From contig JANDJZ010000149.1 in the NCBI GenBank assembly GCA_027943245.1, positions 32,585-96,584 on the forward strand: a stretch of 64,000 nucleotides of DNA. The letters are read 5' to 3'. Under the pieces are notes generated by a model. The model had not been told where the DNA came from. It made no database searches and worked only from the letters and a program-made list of their open reading frames with translations. The translations under genes and the position numbers were made by a program. The stretch is from Acanthamoeba sp. SK_2022b (Eukaryota > Discosea > Longamoebia > Acanthamoebidae). Within the stretch, counting starts at the first letter, position 1; each line of letters starts with the position of its first letter. Shown in pieces: positions 12,301-24,781 of the stretch.

Positions 12301-12403
12301 CATACCAACCCAATCGCCATTGTTCATAAATTGTTAAATAAATCCACCCCTCGTCTTACCATACAGGGCACGTCGGTGGGTCTGCGCATAGGATCAAAGT
12401 ACG

Positions 12404-13314
12404 TCAGATCTTGGGAAGCCCCTCGCCCGGGCCTTTAGACCTTTCTCTTGCCGTGGTGTCCACCTTCCGACTGCGGGACGAAGCCAGGACTGACGCTAAT
12501 GGACCCGCGAAGAGGAATCTGCCAGGTACATCAGTACGAGAAGAGCACGTTGGGGGAGAGAGGTGCAGTACGATGTTCTTTGGATTCTGAGGATCTGTTA
12601 CCCAGCTGAGGGTGCTCATGTTTGGGGTCTCCGAGAACCCCATTGTGAACCTGTGTTTTTCATTGCACATGGGGATCCACTCAGGCGGTTCATCACCAGA
12701 ATACGCTTGTGCTTGCGCGTGCGGCGGTGCGTGTGTGCAGGTGTGTTGGAGCCATACTCTCCTATTCGCTCCAGGACTCCGTATCGCCCAGAGCAGAGCA
12801 CCAGCGCGCTCTTATACAAGGTACAGTATCTGCGGTACAGCGGGAGCAGCCAGAATGAGCTGGGCCAGGACGCGACTGGCGCAGAGGGAGGGGCGTACTG
12901 ACCCACTGGAAAGTCTGACGATGTCGCCCGGCTGCAGGGAATCTCCCTGTGTGTCCCACAGAGACAGGAGGATGCAGGCGCTGGCGTCGGCCACAAGGCA
13001 CTGTGATATCTTGGTGTCCTCGCCTGTCTTAGGCTCTGCTCCGTTTCCCTACTTGTTCAGTATCACCACCCCAGGTAGGGCAAGCGACCGTATGTACCAG
13101 AAAGCACAGTCTTCTCCAACACGATGAACACACAGCACAGGTTTTTCATATCTGCACAAGCCTCCTCTTCGGTGAGGAAAAGAGCATAGCTGAGGGAGGA
13201 GGTGAAAGACGCACAAGGTCGTAGGTCGCTTATCTTAGTTACTGCAAGGGTTGGGCTGGTGGGATGACCTCCCCCAGTCTCGTCGCTTGGGGGCCTCTGC
13301 CTGTCTGCTTGCAT
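12404..13314 (-). CDS. NABP/SOSSB: SOSS complex subunit B (single-stranded DNA-binding OB-fold)
   Basis: Single-strand DNA-binding OB-fold protein of the hSSB1/SOSS-B family, acting in double-strand-break signalling and, with Integrator subunits, in transcription-linked repair. Reverse-strand exons 13314-13215, 13151-13098, 13023-12903, 12829-12758, 12650-12404 close in phase at 197 aa (human SOSSB1 211). Conserved string: KISDLRPYMKNLCCVFIVLE, CLVADASACILLSLWD, SLQPGDIVRLSSGY, CSGRYGVLERIGEF, then FSETPNMSTLSW. The extra 30 or so N-terminal residues before KISDLRP may be unreal, because a later start or an upstream exon is possible. The C-terminal tail after VLHLSPPTC is low-complexity, as in the human protein. 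The 3' end nearly meets the convergent zinc-cluster gene. The start codon is 118 bp from the TMEM41 start, suggesting a shared divergent promoter. Confidence 0.9.
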
Positions 13315-13432
13315 GGAGCCTAGACCCAGGTGGCCTATGTACAGTCTTTGTTCACCAGCGAGACGTGGTACCGGGTCACATAAAAGGGAAAACCACTTTC
13401 TTTTCTATTTCTTTTACAATCGTGCGTTGGTG

Positions 13433-14627
13433 ATGGTGTGGCCGCTTCGGTGGCACTTCCTCTTGCTTTCGTGTGGGCTGTTGGCGCTGGCTGCTTGGTT
13501 GGCTGCATCTACCGCTGCTCACTTGCCCAAGGTTTGCTCCCCTTTTCATTGTCCCATTGGGCGTACATAACCCGGACATGGGTTGTGGGCAGGGTCGGTG
13601 GTTTGTGCCCACGTCCTTGAACGATGTACGGCTGTTGCACGCTTCCCTAGATGCGCTCAAGCTGGAGCAGCCGCTGCAACTGCTAGGCACAATAGTGGTG
13701 CTCTTCGTCGTGTAGGCACCCTTTGTCTGAGGTTGGCGGTGGGCTGTTGCCCCTAACCCTTTTAGCTGTTTGTTCTGTTAGCAAGGAGGCCTATAGTCTG
13801 CCAGGCCTGCCGCTGTTCAACATCATGCTGGGCGCTCTGTTCGGGTTGCCTATTGGCTTGGCCGCTGCAGCTCTTGTACGGCGCCAACTCCACACTCCAG
13901 CTTTGCCACGAACCAAGGGACTCAACTTGTGACCCACCAGGCGCGTTCAGTGGGCTCTTCCATCTGCTACATGGGGGCCTACGCCCTTGGAAGAGGCCCC
14001 GTGGCTCATCTTTTCCCAGAGAGGCTCGCCAAGCTGCAACAGAAGGTGCGCCACACCGAACCGCTGCCACCAGACCATTCACTTACAAGCTCGCTTGCAA
14101 GATCGCCGAGCACCGCAAGGGCCTCTTCTACTACTTGCTCTTCATCCGGGCCGTGCCAATGACCCCCCACTGGTGCAGTCGTACTTCCCCCCTTCCTCAC
14201 CCCTTTCAATGTGAAGCCACGCTCAACGTGTGGTTGGCGTCCCTGCCCCCAGGTTCCTGAACATGGCGGCGCCCATCGCTGGCGTGCCTTTCTGGCCCTT
14301 CTTCTTCTCCATCCTCATCGGTGCGCAGCCCCTTCTGTCCCCTCTTCCGCGGTGCTCTGCCTCACCATGGGTGGCGGTGAACGTTCCGTCGCATGCATGC
14401 GGTCAGGAACCCTGCCCCTCAACTTCGTGATGGTCGAGGCCGGGCAGATACTGCAGGAGATCACATCTTTACAGGACGTGCTCACTCCGTGGACCGCGGC
14501 GAAGCTCGTCCTCATCGCCTCCCTGGCCCTCCTCCCCGCCGCGGTGGCCAGAAGAGGCGATCCAGCGGTGCCTCGGCTTGCACAGGACAGTGCTGGCCGT
14601 GATAGAACTGACGAACGACCCGCGTAG
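13433..14627 (+). CDS. TMEM41: TMEM41-like VTT-domain membrane protein
   Basis: VTT/DedA-domain proteins of this group are lipid scramblases of the ER, needed for autophagosome and lipoprotein formation. Seven exons (13433-13531, 13593-13711, 13782-13875, 13941-14045, 14090-14172, 14253-14320, 14407-14627) give 262 aa, close to human TMEM41A (264). An N-terminal membrane helix (HFLLLSCGLLALAAWLAAS) is followed by the VTT core: FNIMLGALFGLPIGL, VGSSICYMGAYALGRG, then the re-entrant signature FIRAVPMTPHWFLNMAAP, the SILIGTLPLNFVMVEAG loop, and a last helix (KLVLIASLALLPAA). The assignment is strong from the order of motifs. Confidence 0.92.
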
Positions 14628-14833
14628 AAGCGGCAAACAAGTAACGAGATGGAGTGGGGAAAATGGGAAACCGGTTTATAATGACTCTTCATCGTAAGGG
14701 AGGGATAGTGAGGTTCTCTAGAACAGAAATGGAGGAGGAGGGAGGTGTTACAGGTACAAGACTATACAGGGTCACAAAACTTATGTACACCCGCCGCAGG
14801 TGCAGCGGACATTCGAATGGCCCAGTGCCCGCT

Positions 14834-16343
14834 TCAGGCGGTCATCTGCTGAACGGAGCCGGAGAGGGCGGCCATGGTGGCCCGCTTGAGCTGGTCGCAG
14901 TGGTAGGACTGCGGGATGTACTGCAGGGGCACGCCGAAGATGGGCTGGCCGAGGTGCTGGATGACGGGGAGCGGGAGCTTGCCGGCGGGCGGCTCGGCCG
15001 ATCGGGGCTTGACCGATGAGGCCGCGTTGGCCGGAGCGAAGGCAGACTGCGCGGTGGCGACGGAATGCTGCGGCTTGGCGGGGCTGGTCGCGGTCGCGTT
15101 GGGGGTGGGCGCGGGGTGGAGCTTGGAGGCCGTGGGGATCGCCACCGACGGCGCCGCCGACGGAGAGGGACCGGTGATGCTGTTTCGTCGGCTCTGGGGC
15201 TGCTCGAGCGCCATCTTGTTGTCGTTGCCCTCCTCGCCGGTGACCACCCTCTGTCGCTTCTTCGCGGGCCCGTCAGACTCGGCGTCGGCCAGCGCAGGGC
15301 TGCTGCCGCCGCTCTTCTTCTCGTCGCCGGGCGCCGAGCCGATGTTGGCCTTCTTGACCTTGGCCCTCATGTTCTGGAACCAGATCTGCACGCTGCGCGG
15401 GGTCATGTCGAGACGAGCGGCCAGCGTCTGGCGCGTGGTGGCGTTGGGCATCGGCTCTCTCTGGAACTCCTCCATCAGGATGCGGAGCTGGTCGGGAGTC
15501 GTCTTGGACCTCTTCCTCTTCTTCTCGCCCTCGACGACGCCCTGTGTGGCCGACCTAGAGGCGGCCCTGGTGGTGGTTGTGGTGGCAGGGGCCACGTTCT
15601 GCTTGGCGGTGGCAGCGGCAGGGAGCACGGGCACGGCGACGGGCTTGATGGGCAACTTGGCCACCGCGGGACGGATGGCCTGCGGTTGCTGCCTCGGCTG
15701 CTGTCCCTGCCCCGCCGACAAAGGAGCAGCGGAGGCGCCCACGACGTGTTGGATGGCGGGCAACGGCAGCTGGCCCTGCGGTTGCTGTGTGCGGACAGAC
15801 GGCAGCGCTGCCTTGGCGACAGTCGGCGCCTGGCCTCGGGTGGGCTCGATCTTGCGTCCGCCAACGAAGCCGAGTAGCGATAGAATTTCCGCGGTTTCCA
15901 CTTTTTCCCTGCCAATGGCGGAACGAGAATTCAAATAACAACAATTTGAAATTAGCCGGAGCACAAAGCACGCGGCGATATATATCACAAGAGCGGGAAA
16001 AGAAGGAAAAGAACGGGAAAGGGCGTGGAGGTGCCATCGCAACAAGCACGGCGGAGAAACCTCTCCGAAAAGATTGCTGAATGCAAGATTTCGATTTGGA
16101 ATTTGCCAAGGCAAAGATTTCGGTTGCTTGATGCATCACCTGCCAGGTGCAGAATGCAAGGATGCATCGAGCATCATACGAGGAGTGGCGAGGAGGTTGA
16201 GGATGTGCGCGGGGAAGAGGGTGCACGTACTTGGTGTCCTTATCGGCCTCGGAGAGGGCGGTGGTCAGCTCCACGAGCTGGTTGAATCGCACCGAACGAT
16301 TGGTGCGAGTATGTGAACGTGTTTGTCTCTGTCTGGTGGTCAT
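14834..16343 (-). CDS. Homeodomain protein
   Basis: Probable DNA-binding transcription factor. Two exons on the reverse strand (16343-16231 and 15908-14834) give 395 aa. The homeodomain lies mid-protein, starting near KKRKRSKTTPDQLRILMEEF and ending with the recognition helix SVQIWFQNMRAKVKKA. The invariant W, F, N and R positions are present; FQNMRA replaces the common FQNRRA. Flanks are rich in Pro, Ala, Gln and Ser, except for a short conserved-looking N-terminus (NRSVRFNQLVELTTALSEAD, then AEILSLLGFVGG). The upstream exon is chosen because its donor joins in phase and gives a clear Met start. A longer reading from 16114 without splicing is less likely, since it crosses A/T-rich, non-coding-like sequence. 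A TATA-like box sits about 185 bp upstream. Confidence 0.88.
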
Positions 16344-16523
16344 GCTGCTGCTGCTGCTGCTTGTGTATGTGGCTTGTATGTTGGCGCGGAGTTGTTGCGT
16401 GATGTTTCTGCGTAGTAGTGGCCTGCTTGGCGTAATTAGTGGTGGGCTGCGGCGCGCTGTTCACGTGTGGGCGCTTGCTGTTCGGTGCAAAGTGAAGAAT
16501 GGCACACAGAAGCGATAACCCGA

Positions 16524-16531
16524 TTTTTATA
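16524..16531 (-). promoter_or_regulatory. TATA-box-like element upstream of the homeodomain gene
   Basis: TATAAAAA on the reverse strand, about 185 bp before the homeodomain start codon, flanked by GC-rich DNA. A short 5' leader would be expected. This is inferred from sequence only. Confidence 0.4.
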
Positions 16532-17141
16532 GGGGATGTGTCCTCCTACGCCAACCGCGTCCCTTCGCTGTAGCGTCGCGAGCTGGCACCGCCTCGTCAT
16601 TTGGTTGCGCCCCATGCTTGATTGCACGCGGACCAATGGGCGCGGCCCCTGTCCCGGGAACAAGCGAGGAAAACCTCGTGTCGCAGGGATTTCCGGGGAA
16701 GGCGGCCTGATTGCTAAGCCACCGTTCTTTCCCACCGGACCGCCCGGGACAGGGTCTCGGGCAAAGTAGTCAGAATTTCGAGTACCGCTCCACTTTGACA
16801 GTGTGCCAGACCACCTCTCTGGCGTACACTGCGTGGGGCGAGTCCTCTCGCCTGCAACGCGTCCGGGTGCGTGATCCACCACTGGGCCACAAGGTCCCCA
16901 TGATCCTTAATTGTGAGGCATGCAGGGCTCCCGGGAATGCAAGGATTCGGGGGCAGCAGCGGGCAGACTGCCGGGTTGTTGGCGTGTTAGAGCCCTCCTT
17001 GGTTGAGAGATACAGCCTGACTTGGATATTGAGGTGATTGAGTGTCCCTGTCTCTCCCCCCCCCAAAGTTGCCTGGGTCTCAATAACGAAATTGGAGCCA
17101 CAACAATTACAACATTGCTGTTGAACGCGTGTGGTGCGAAG
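16532..17141. other. Intergenic region, no gene recognised
   Basis: About 600 bp between the homeodomain gene and the 3' end of WRAP53. I looked for tRNA A/B boxes, snRNA-like elements and coding exons on both strands and saw none that I could support. It presumably contains the distal promoter of the homeodomain gene. Confidence 0.5.
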
Positions 17142-19354
17142 CTACTGCTCTTCTGCGCTGCTTGTTCGTCGCGCCAGCTGACACCACAGAGCCAGCACAT
17201 TTTGTTCAGTTCGCCGTTGTCCACTTTCCTGTTCTGCCTCTCCTGCATCCTCCTTCTCCTTTTCTTTGCCCTTTCGCGTCGCCTGGTCACTCTCCTGGTC
17301 GCCCGTCGCCCTTGCCCCCTCGTCTGTCTCGTCCTCGTCATCAAAGTTCTTCATCTGCACTGCATACTTCCTGTCGCCCGTTGCCGTTGCCACCAACGGC
17401 GCGAACGGGTGGAACGCAGCTGAGTTGACCACGTCTTGCAACGCGTGCAAGCGGCAGTGTTAGCCATGTAAACAGAGCGAGCATCATCGTGTGTGAATGG
17501 TGGAGGTGACGACACACCGGTGTGCCCTAGCAGTTCGTGTGCGGCATTGCCTGTCTGCAGGTCATACACGTAGGCTCGAGCATCCTGCACAGGGCGACAT
17601 CGCTGGTGAGCGGAGGCGCGCAAACCACAAGGCCAACGGCGAAGGCAGGGCGGGTTCGCCATACCTGGCTGCCGGTGATGAGGTACTTGCCGGTGGGGTC
17701 GAGGTCGAAGTGGATGTGCTGGTTCGTGTTCGCCAAGCGCGATAGCCGCATCACCACGCGGCTCGTGTTCCTGATGTCCCAGCAGAGAATATCGTTCTCC
17801 TTCCTCGCCCCGGTGAAGAGATAGTTGCCATCCGGGGTGAAGAGCGCCTGCCATACACAACGGCGGATCGCCCGTTGACCGTCAGCTGATAGACAGGATG
17901 ACAGCAAGTTGGGCCAAGAGTGACGGCACAGTACCTGGGTCACACCTCCCCTGTGTCCCTCGAGGACAGAGACCACGCCGCGTTCTTCTTCCATGTAAAG
18001 CCCGACTAAGCCGGAATAGGACCCCGCCGCCAGCAGGCCGCTGTAATCCGGATTGAATGCCAGACACGACACGATGCCTGGAGGGAGAGAGGCGGTTAGG
18101 AGCAATGCACGCGAAGGCGGAGAGCGGAGAGTTACCCTTTGCGCCGATGTCCTTGGTGCTTAAGGTGCGATAGCTTCGGCCTGGCGATGCGGTGTCGAAT
18201 ATTCGTAGCATGCCACTGTAGCCGGCGTATATTCTGTGGCCGCACAGATCACGACATCGAACCCGAAGATCAGTAAGAGACAGAGGCATGGATCAAAGGC
18301 TATGAGGGCGCGCACTTCTCGGCGCTGAGGTTGAACGATACTGAAAGAGCCGCCGTGATCTCGTCCATGTGGTCATAAGCCCGATAGGTTGCCCTATGCT
18401 GCGGTGCTATGCGTGAGCACGCGCGGGGCCAGCAAACAAGTGATGCAGTTCAGAACAGTACCTGACCAGTGAACGCGTCCCAGAGATGGATGGGGTGATC
18501 TCGGCTGGTGGTCAAGAAACAACACGTGCTTGGCTCTGTGGCGAAAGGTGTGGTAAGCGGCCGACTGGTGGTGGAGCGAAGAAGACGCAAAGAACGTACG
18601 CTGGGAGTTCATGTGAGGATACCAACACGCGTCATACACGGTCTCGCCCTCTTTGATCTGCAACACGGAGCGAAGCGGTTGCGGCACGAATGACCGTCTC
18701 TCCTCTTCGGTCATCTCCTGCAATCTGTGCGTCTGCTCGGCCGCATCCGCGGGCCTGATAGTGCTTATAAGCAAGGCCGTGATGGTTTGGGTAGAGCTTA
18801 AAGCGCGAGCAGGCCCGATGCACGAATGTAGAGATGAAGCACGCACACTTCAAAAATGCGGACAAGGTTGTCCTCGCTTGTCGTGAGAATGCAGGTCCCG
18901 TCTGCCGACCTGGTCAAGCGCGAGGCAGGAGGAGCCGCGTTAGCGGACCAATGGATACAGTGAAGTGGAAGAGGAGAGGGAGGGGCTACCAGCGGGCCAG
19001 CTTCAGGAAGTTGTTGGTGCGGCCGCAGTGTTCGAATTCGTCGGCCACGTAGAGCTGCTGAAGGCAGTTCTCCTGCGCGTCTATGTGCCACGGGTGCGCT
19101 GGCATGCTGGGGTGCGGGGCTTCATGAAGCGCCCCCTCCTCGTAGATAAAGGACTGCTCCGCGGACACTGACGCCACCTCCGCGACCTCGTATACGGCTG
19201 TGTATGCCTGATTTACTTCTTCCATTCCGCTGATTTGGTATTCTATGCTCGTTCCCTCTACGTGCACTTGCACTGCCTCCTCCACGCGCTGCCTCTTTGC
19301 CGTGGGTTCTCCTGCCGCCAACTCGTGGGACAGCTGCCCTTCCTCTTGCTCCAT
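17142..19354 (-). CDS. WRAP53: WRAP53/TCAB1 telomerase Cajal-body WD40 protein
   Basis: WD40 protein that binds the CAB box of scaRNAs and, in animals, delivers telomerase RNA to Cajal bodies. Ten reverse-strand exons (19354-18990, 18909-18847, 18754-18596, 18504-18462, 18398-18316, 18233-18136, 18077-17935, 17847-17665, 17584-17518, 17434-17142) close in phase at 498 aa (human 548). Landmarks in order: NNFLKLARWSADGTCILTTS, IYDACWY-like VYDACWYPHMNSQ, HPIHLWDAFTGQ, YRAYDHMDEITAALSVSFN, GMLRIFDTASPGR, LEGHRGGVTQ, FTPDGNYLFTGARKENDILC, and NTNQHIHFDLDPTGKYLITG. These are specific to WRAP53. The acidic segment before the last strand (LALWCQL) is also typical. The N-terminus is Glu-rich and variable. 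The start is the first Met of the conserved frame, 97 bp from the divergent ICT1 start. Confidence 0.95.
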
Positions 19355-19451
19355 GCTTTGTTTTAAACTAGTAGAAAAGATGAAGAAAAAGCCAGTCCAA
19401 ACTTGGAGTGCTGGCGCCGACGGCAGCATGAGAGCAGCTTTTTCTTCAACT

Positions 19452-20157
19452 ATGGCAACCTCCATGCCCTGTAGGACGCTGCTCGGTTGGCGATGCGCCG
19501 CTGTGCTGCAGTCGGGAAGCTGGACAACCTCACATCTCCTCCGTTCGTTGCGATGCGAAGATTGGAGAGCGCGCTGCTACTCGACAGATGAGCGGCAGAG
19601 CATCAACATCCCGCGTGATAAGATCCAACTCGCCTTTTGCCGCTCCAGCGGACCCGGAGGGCAGAACGTCAACAAAGTGAACACCAAGGTGTGGCTCCCT
19701 CCTGTGCTGCTTCTCTTTCGTTCTTCGCGTGTCTTGACGTCCATCGGTCTGGGCCTTCGTGTGGCCTCAAAGGTGGAGCTGCGTTTCAACCTCGATGAAG
19801 CCGACTGGATACCCGAAGACGTGAAGGAACGCCTGCGATTGCAGCGGTACATCATCACACTCGCCTTGCTTGTTGCGGAGCACTGGTTCACTCTGGCCCG
19901 CACGTCATTGCAGAGCGGGAGACGTCAACAAGGAGGGAGAGATGGTGATCACCTCATCGGTGCACCGCACGCAGGGACACAACCTCAACGACGCCTTTGC
20001 CAAGCTGAAGCGATACCTGGACGAGGCGTGCGTGGTGCCAAAGGAGAGGATCGCCACAGAGGTGCCCGATTACGCCATCGAACACCGCCTCAAGGAGAAG
20101 AAGCGACGGAGCGACGTGAAGCAGAACAGACAGAAGCCACGATGGGACGATAACTGA
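19452..20157 (+). CDS. ICT1: Mitochondrial peptidyl-tRNA hydrolase ICT1-type (release-factor GGQ domain)
   Basis: GGQ-domain protein that releases nascent chains from stalled mitochondrial ribosomes; in animals it is also ribosomal protein mL62. Exons 19452-19688, 19773-19846 and 19914-20157 give 184 aa. The core reads SINIPRDKIQLAFCRSSGPG then GQNVNKVNTK, with the catalytic GGQ, followed by VELRFNLDEADWIPEDVKER, EMVITSSVHRTQGHNLNDA and a Lys/Arg-rich tail (EKKRRSDVKQNRQKPRW) that enters the mRNA channel. The 50 residues before the domain are Arg/Ser-rich with no acidic bias, as expected for a mitochondrial targeting peptide. Confidence 0.92.
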
Positions 20158-20241
20158 AGCTCACCGGACAGACAAGAGCAAGAGGAGGAAGCCTATTTAC
20201 TTTTGACAGAAAGGGAGGACCAGAAGACCACGAAGCGACGT

Positions 20242-21488
<1,247 letters not shown>

Positions 21489-21676
21489 CTTCTTATTCCT
21501 TAATTGATTCTTGTCTACGTCTGCCTCTTATCTTCTTGATTATGATCGATGGTCTCGCTGGCCCAGAGAGACGTCGCAGCAAAGCGTGTGCTGGCGTGCA
21601 AAAATGTCGACAAGAGGAAATGATCAGAAAATCAAAGAAAATACTACCGTTGCGAATTTTGTTTTGAACAGAAAAG

Positions 21677-22598
21677 ATGGAGAAGGTGGGCCAGGTGGTA
21701 ATGCCCGGCGAGGTCATCGGCAAGGTCGATCCTGCAAAGACTACGAAGATCGGAATCGGTGTGATTCAAAATCAGGAGAATTTGATCGCAACCAAGTGCG
21801 GAATTTTGCGAAGCAAGGGAAATCATGTGTGGGTGGATAACCGCCAGAAGCGAGTACGATATCACGCCAGCTCTCTTTCCCCTTCTTCAGATTTCTTAAT
21901 CCTTTTGTTGTAGTACGTGCCGGTGATGGAGGACATGGTGCTTGGCGTGGTGCTGGAAAAGCACGTCGAAAACGCCAAAGTGGACTTGGGCAGTGCGGTG
22001 CCGGCCACCCTGTCCTTGCTCGCGTTCGAGGGCGCCACTCGCAAGAACAGACCCAACATTCAGGTTCGCTCGTCCCCAAACAGTAACTGTGGCATGGCTG
22101 CAAATGCTCAACTCTACTATTCCGTCGTTCGTCTATTGTTTAGGTGGGCACGATCGTATACGCGAGGGTGGTGGTGGCGAACAAGGACATGGAGCCTGAG
22201 CTGGTGTGCACAGCGGCGACCGGTAAGGCCGAGGGGTTCGGCATTCTTACTGGCGGCTACATGGTGAAGTGCTCACTCAGCCTTGCACGACAGTACGTGC
22301 CGCTTGCACGAGAAGCTCTTTATGTTCGCACCGGCGTCAGACACTTATTGCTTATTCCTCGGGTTCGTGCAGGTTGCTGTCTCCGGACTGCGTGGTGCTG
22401 CAGGAGGTGGGCAAATCGATACCGTTCGAGATTGCCGTTGGTCAGAACGGTCGGGTGTGGGTGCACTCCAACGCCACCGCGCAGACCATGCTCATCGCCA
22501 ACGCCATCCTCAACTGCGAGTTCCTCTCGCCAGCGCAGACGCGAGACATGGTGCAGCAGTTGCTCAAGAGGGCAGCCGCTTTGAAAACCGAAAAATAA
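21677..22598 (+). CDS. RRP40: Exosome cap subunit RRP40 (EXOSC3)
   Basis: S1/KH RNA-binding subunit of the RNA exosome cap. Exons 21677-21853, 21914-22063, 22144-22292, 22373-22598 give 233 aa (yeast Rrp40 240). Motifs: VMPGEVIGKV at the N-terminus, VWVDNRQKRYVPVMEDMVLG, DLGSAVPATLSLLAFEGATR-KNRPN with the S1 domain, VVANKDMEPELVCT, then the KH-type GKSIPFEIAVGQNGRVWV. The start lies 188 bp from the divergent RPN11 start. The coding end overlaps A-rich sequence containing AATAAA. Confidence 0.95.
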
Positions 22599-22656
22599 AC
22601 TCTTTACACCCTCTCTGCCGGGCCACTCGGCTGGGAGAAAAACAAAACAAAATAAA

Positions 22657-23664
22657 ATGGGTTCCGTTTTGGCGCGAAATGGCCAAACACACATAAAGAT
22701 GGAGGTAACATCAGCAAGCGTCGCCGATGTCGGTGACAAATCTTTTGGCGGTGATGGAGATGACGGTCTCTTGCGCATGGCGGTAATGAACGAGTTGATT
22801 GCGCCTGAAGTGCTACATTTCCAAACGGAGCTCATCACAAAAACGAAAGATTTCATTAACGCAGAGGTACCTCCTTCACCACAGCTTTCAACTTCACCAA
22901 TTGGCAGAAGCTCATTGCCGTGATGCCAAAACATAAAGGAGGAGAAGTCCAACCAACCATACAAGGGCGAGAGCGAAGATGCCTTTCTCCGGCGGCAACT
23001 GCTCACCTCGTGGTACCTGCAGCGCATCAAGTACGCGCTGTCCGCCTATCTTCAGACGCGACTGCGAAAGGTACCCACGTTCTGCCACGGGTGTGCTCAC
23101 CAGGCTTCTTGACCTCACGTTGCGGTTATGGTTCAAGATCCAACGGCACGCCGAGTACATCCTCCACTCGCCGTTGGAGACCCACAAGCTCTCCGACAAT
23201 GAGCTCCAGTTCCTGAAGCAGTGCGTGCCTACGTGCCCATCTATTCGCTCAATTAGAGAGAAGGGAGAAGAGAGAACGTGCCTCACCTCGCCACCCGCAC
23301 ACAGGTTCAGGGAGCTCGAGCTCGAGCAGAGCCGAGCCGTCGACCTCATCTCGCCCAAGGTCGCCGAGCGCATCGGCAACAGCGGCACGCCCAAAGCAGG
23401 CACGTCTCGCGTCTTTGTTCATTTCGCGGCTGTGAACGAGCTGTAACCAACCAACCACCATCACCACCATTGTCAACATCGTTGATCATCACAGGCATGC
23501 CGAAGCTGAATACGAATGTATTCGTCAAGGCCGTGGAGAACGTGGGCACGCAAGACCTGGACGGCATCGCGATCGAGCTGACCAAGGACTCGCTGCACTA
23601 CCTCCCCTATCAGTCTGTCCGCAACCTCATCGCGAACCAGGGCGACAAGGTGGCCCTCATGTGA
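22657..23664 (+). CDS. SLD5: GINS complex subunit SLD5 (GINS4)
   Basis: Subunit of the GINS tetramer, part of the CMG replicative helicase. Exons 22657-22866, 22939-23070, 23138-23220, 23305-23399, 23495-23664 give 229 aa (human 223). The A-domain shows QLLTSWYLQRIKYALSAYLQ and TRLRKIQRHAEYIL; the C-terminal beta domain reads NTNVFVKAVENVG and ends YLPYQSVRNLIANQGDKVAL-M. The most natural junction between exons 4 and 5 uses a GC donor (GCACGT) instead of GT. The true start could be the second Met at 22699. It directly follows RRP40 on the same strand with only 58 bp between coding sequences. Confidence 0.88.
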
Positions 23665-23789
23665 AGAAGACGACGAAGAAGCAGAAGCAACAGGAACGAT
23701 ATGCCCAAGGTGGTACGAACGCTTTTGTACAGATAGAGCGCATGACGGTCCTCCTGTTTATTGGCAGCATGCAATGAATCCACTTCATC

Positions 23790-24615
23790 TCACACCATCT
23801 CGATGACGTCGTGCTCGTCTTTGAGGTCCTCGCCATCCTTGCCATCTTCATCATCCTCCTCTTCGTCTTCTTCCTCCTCTTCCTCCTCCTCCTCGTCTTC
23901 ATCCTCTTCCTCCTCCGGGATGAGGTCCTCACCGCCATCCACATGCATGTCTGCTTCGCCTTCGAGCACGGCCACCTCCTCGATCTCGGGCGTGGTGTTA
24001 TCCCAGCGGTTGTGGAATGTAGTGATGCGGGGCTTGGCGGCGAGGATGTTGCGGTTGATCTTCGTCACGTCGTGCGGGGAGGGCGGGTTCTCCTGCATCT
24101 CCGGCGTGTCGTACTCGTTGTTGACGTAGAAGCCCACTCGCAGGAACTCGCTGCTTCGGTAGTAGCACTTGAGCAACACAACCGTCACGCCCAAGAGGTC
24201 CGACTCGGGGATCTTGGTGTGATCTGGAGGCTCGGTCTGACGAGTGGCCGCCGATACCACAGACCAGCGCATCTCGTGAGATGTTTGTGGGTGGGGGGGG
24301 GCAAGGAAAATAAACCTGCAGCACAAACTTGTTCACGCCAACAGGCACGGGACCAACCATCACTGATTCCAGTTCTTGATCGTGTTGCACATTCTCAGCC
24401 GATCCAACATAGATTACCTTCCACTCAAGGTCTGGCGCATGAGGAAAAACAACCAAGATTAGGTTAGGTGACCGTTGCATGGAAATTAAATTAAACTGTG
24501 CCGTACCTTCCTGCAGCGGAGTGAGACACTCAAAGGTAATCTCGAACTGGAGAGGAGAGGGCCACTTGGCTGGGTTGTCCAGCACCTGCACATTCGTGAT
24601 GTTTACGCTACTCAT
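23790..24615 (-). CDS. ASF1: Histone chaperone ASF1
   Basis: H3-H4 chaperone in replication-coupled nucleosome assembly. Reverse-strand exons 24615-24507, 24431-24316, 24236-23790 give 223 aa. The immunoglobulin-like core is clear: NVQVLDNPAKWPSPLQFEI, TFECL, DLEWKVIYVGSAENVQHDQE, SVMVGPVPVGVNKFV, LLGVTVVLLKCYYR, RVGFYVNNEYDTPEMQENPP and RNILAAKPRITTFHNRWDN. The last 60 or so residues are almost pure Glu/Asp, like the yeast Asf1 tail. It is convergent with SLD5 (125 bp apart) and divergent from APC4 (166 bp between starts). Confidence 0.97.
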
Positions 24616-24781
24616 TTTGCTGAGGGCGTTGCTTGCGATCGCTCGTCCAAAACGAAGACAAGCAGAAAAAGCGCGCCAAAAAACGCGGGAAACCTTCACA
24701 TAATTGGCATTCCGGTCTCAACAATCGAAATAAAAAAAGGCGCGCTCTCAAAAAGTTGGTGGGTACAAATCACACCTGATA

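Noticed and set aside
12563..13127. Plus-strand open frames through the SOSS-B region
   Set aside because: I first tried to read a plus-strand gene here, but the reverse strand spliced perfectly into an OB-fold protein, so these are shadows.
14916..15938. 340-codon open frame on the plus strand
   Set aside because: It is the antisense of the homeodomain exon. The high GC of Ala/Pro/Gln-rich coding DNA keeps the opposite frame open; no domain is visible.
16532..17141. tRNA or snRNA gene in the homeodomain/WRAP53 spacer
   Set aside because: No pair of A and B boxes or cloverleaf could be found on either strand.
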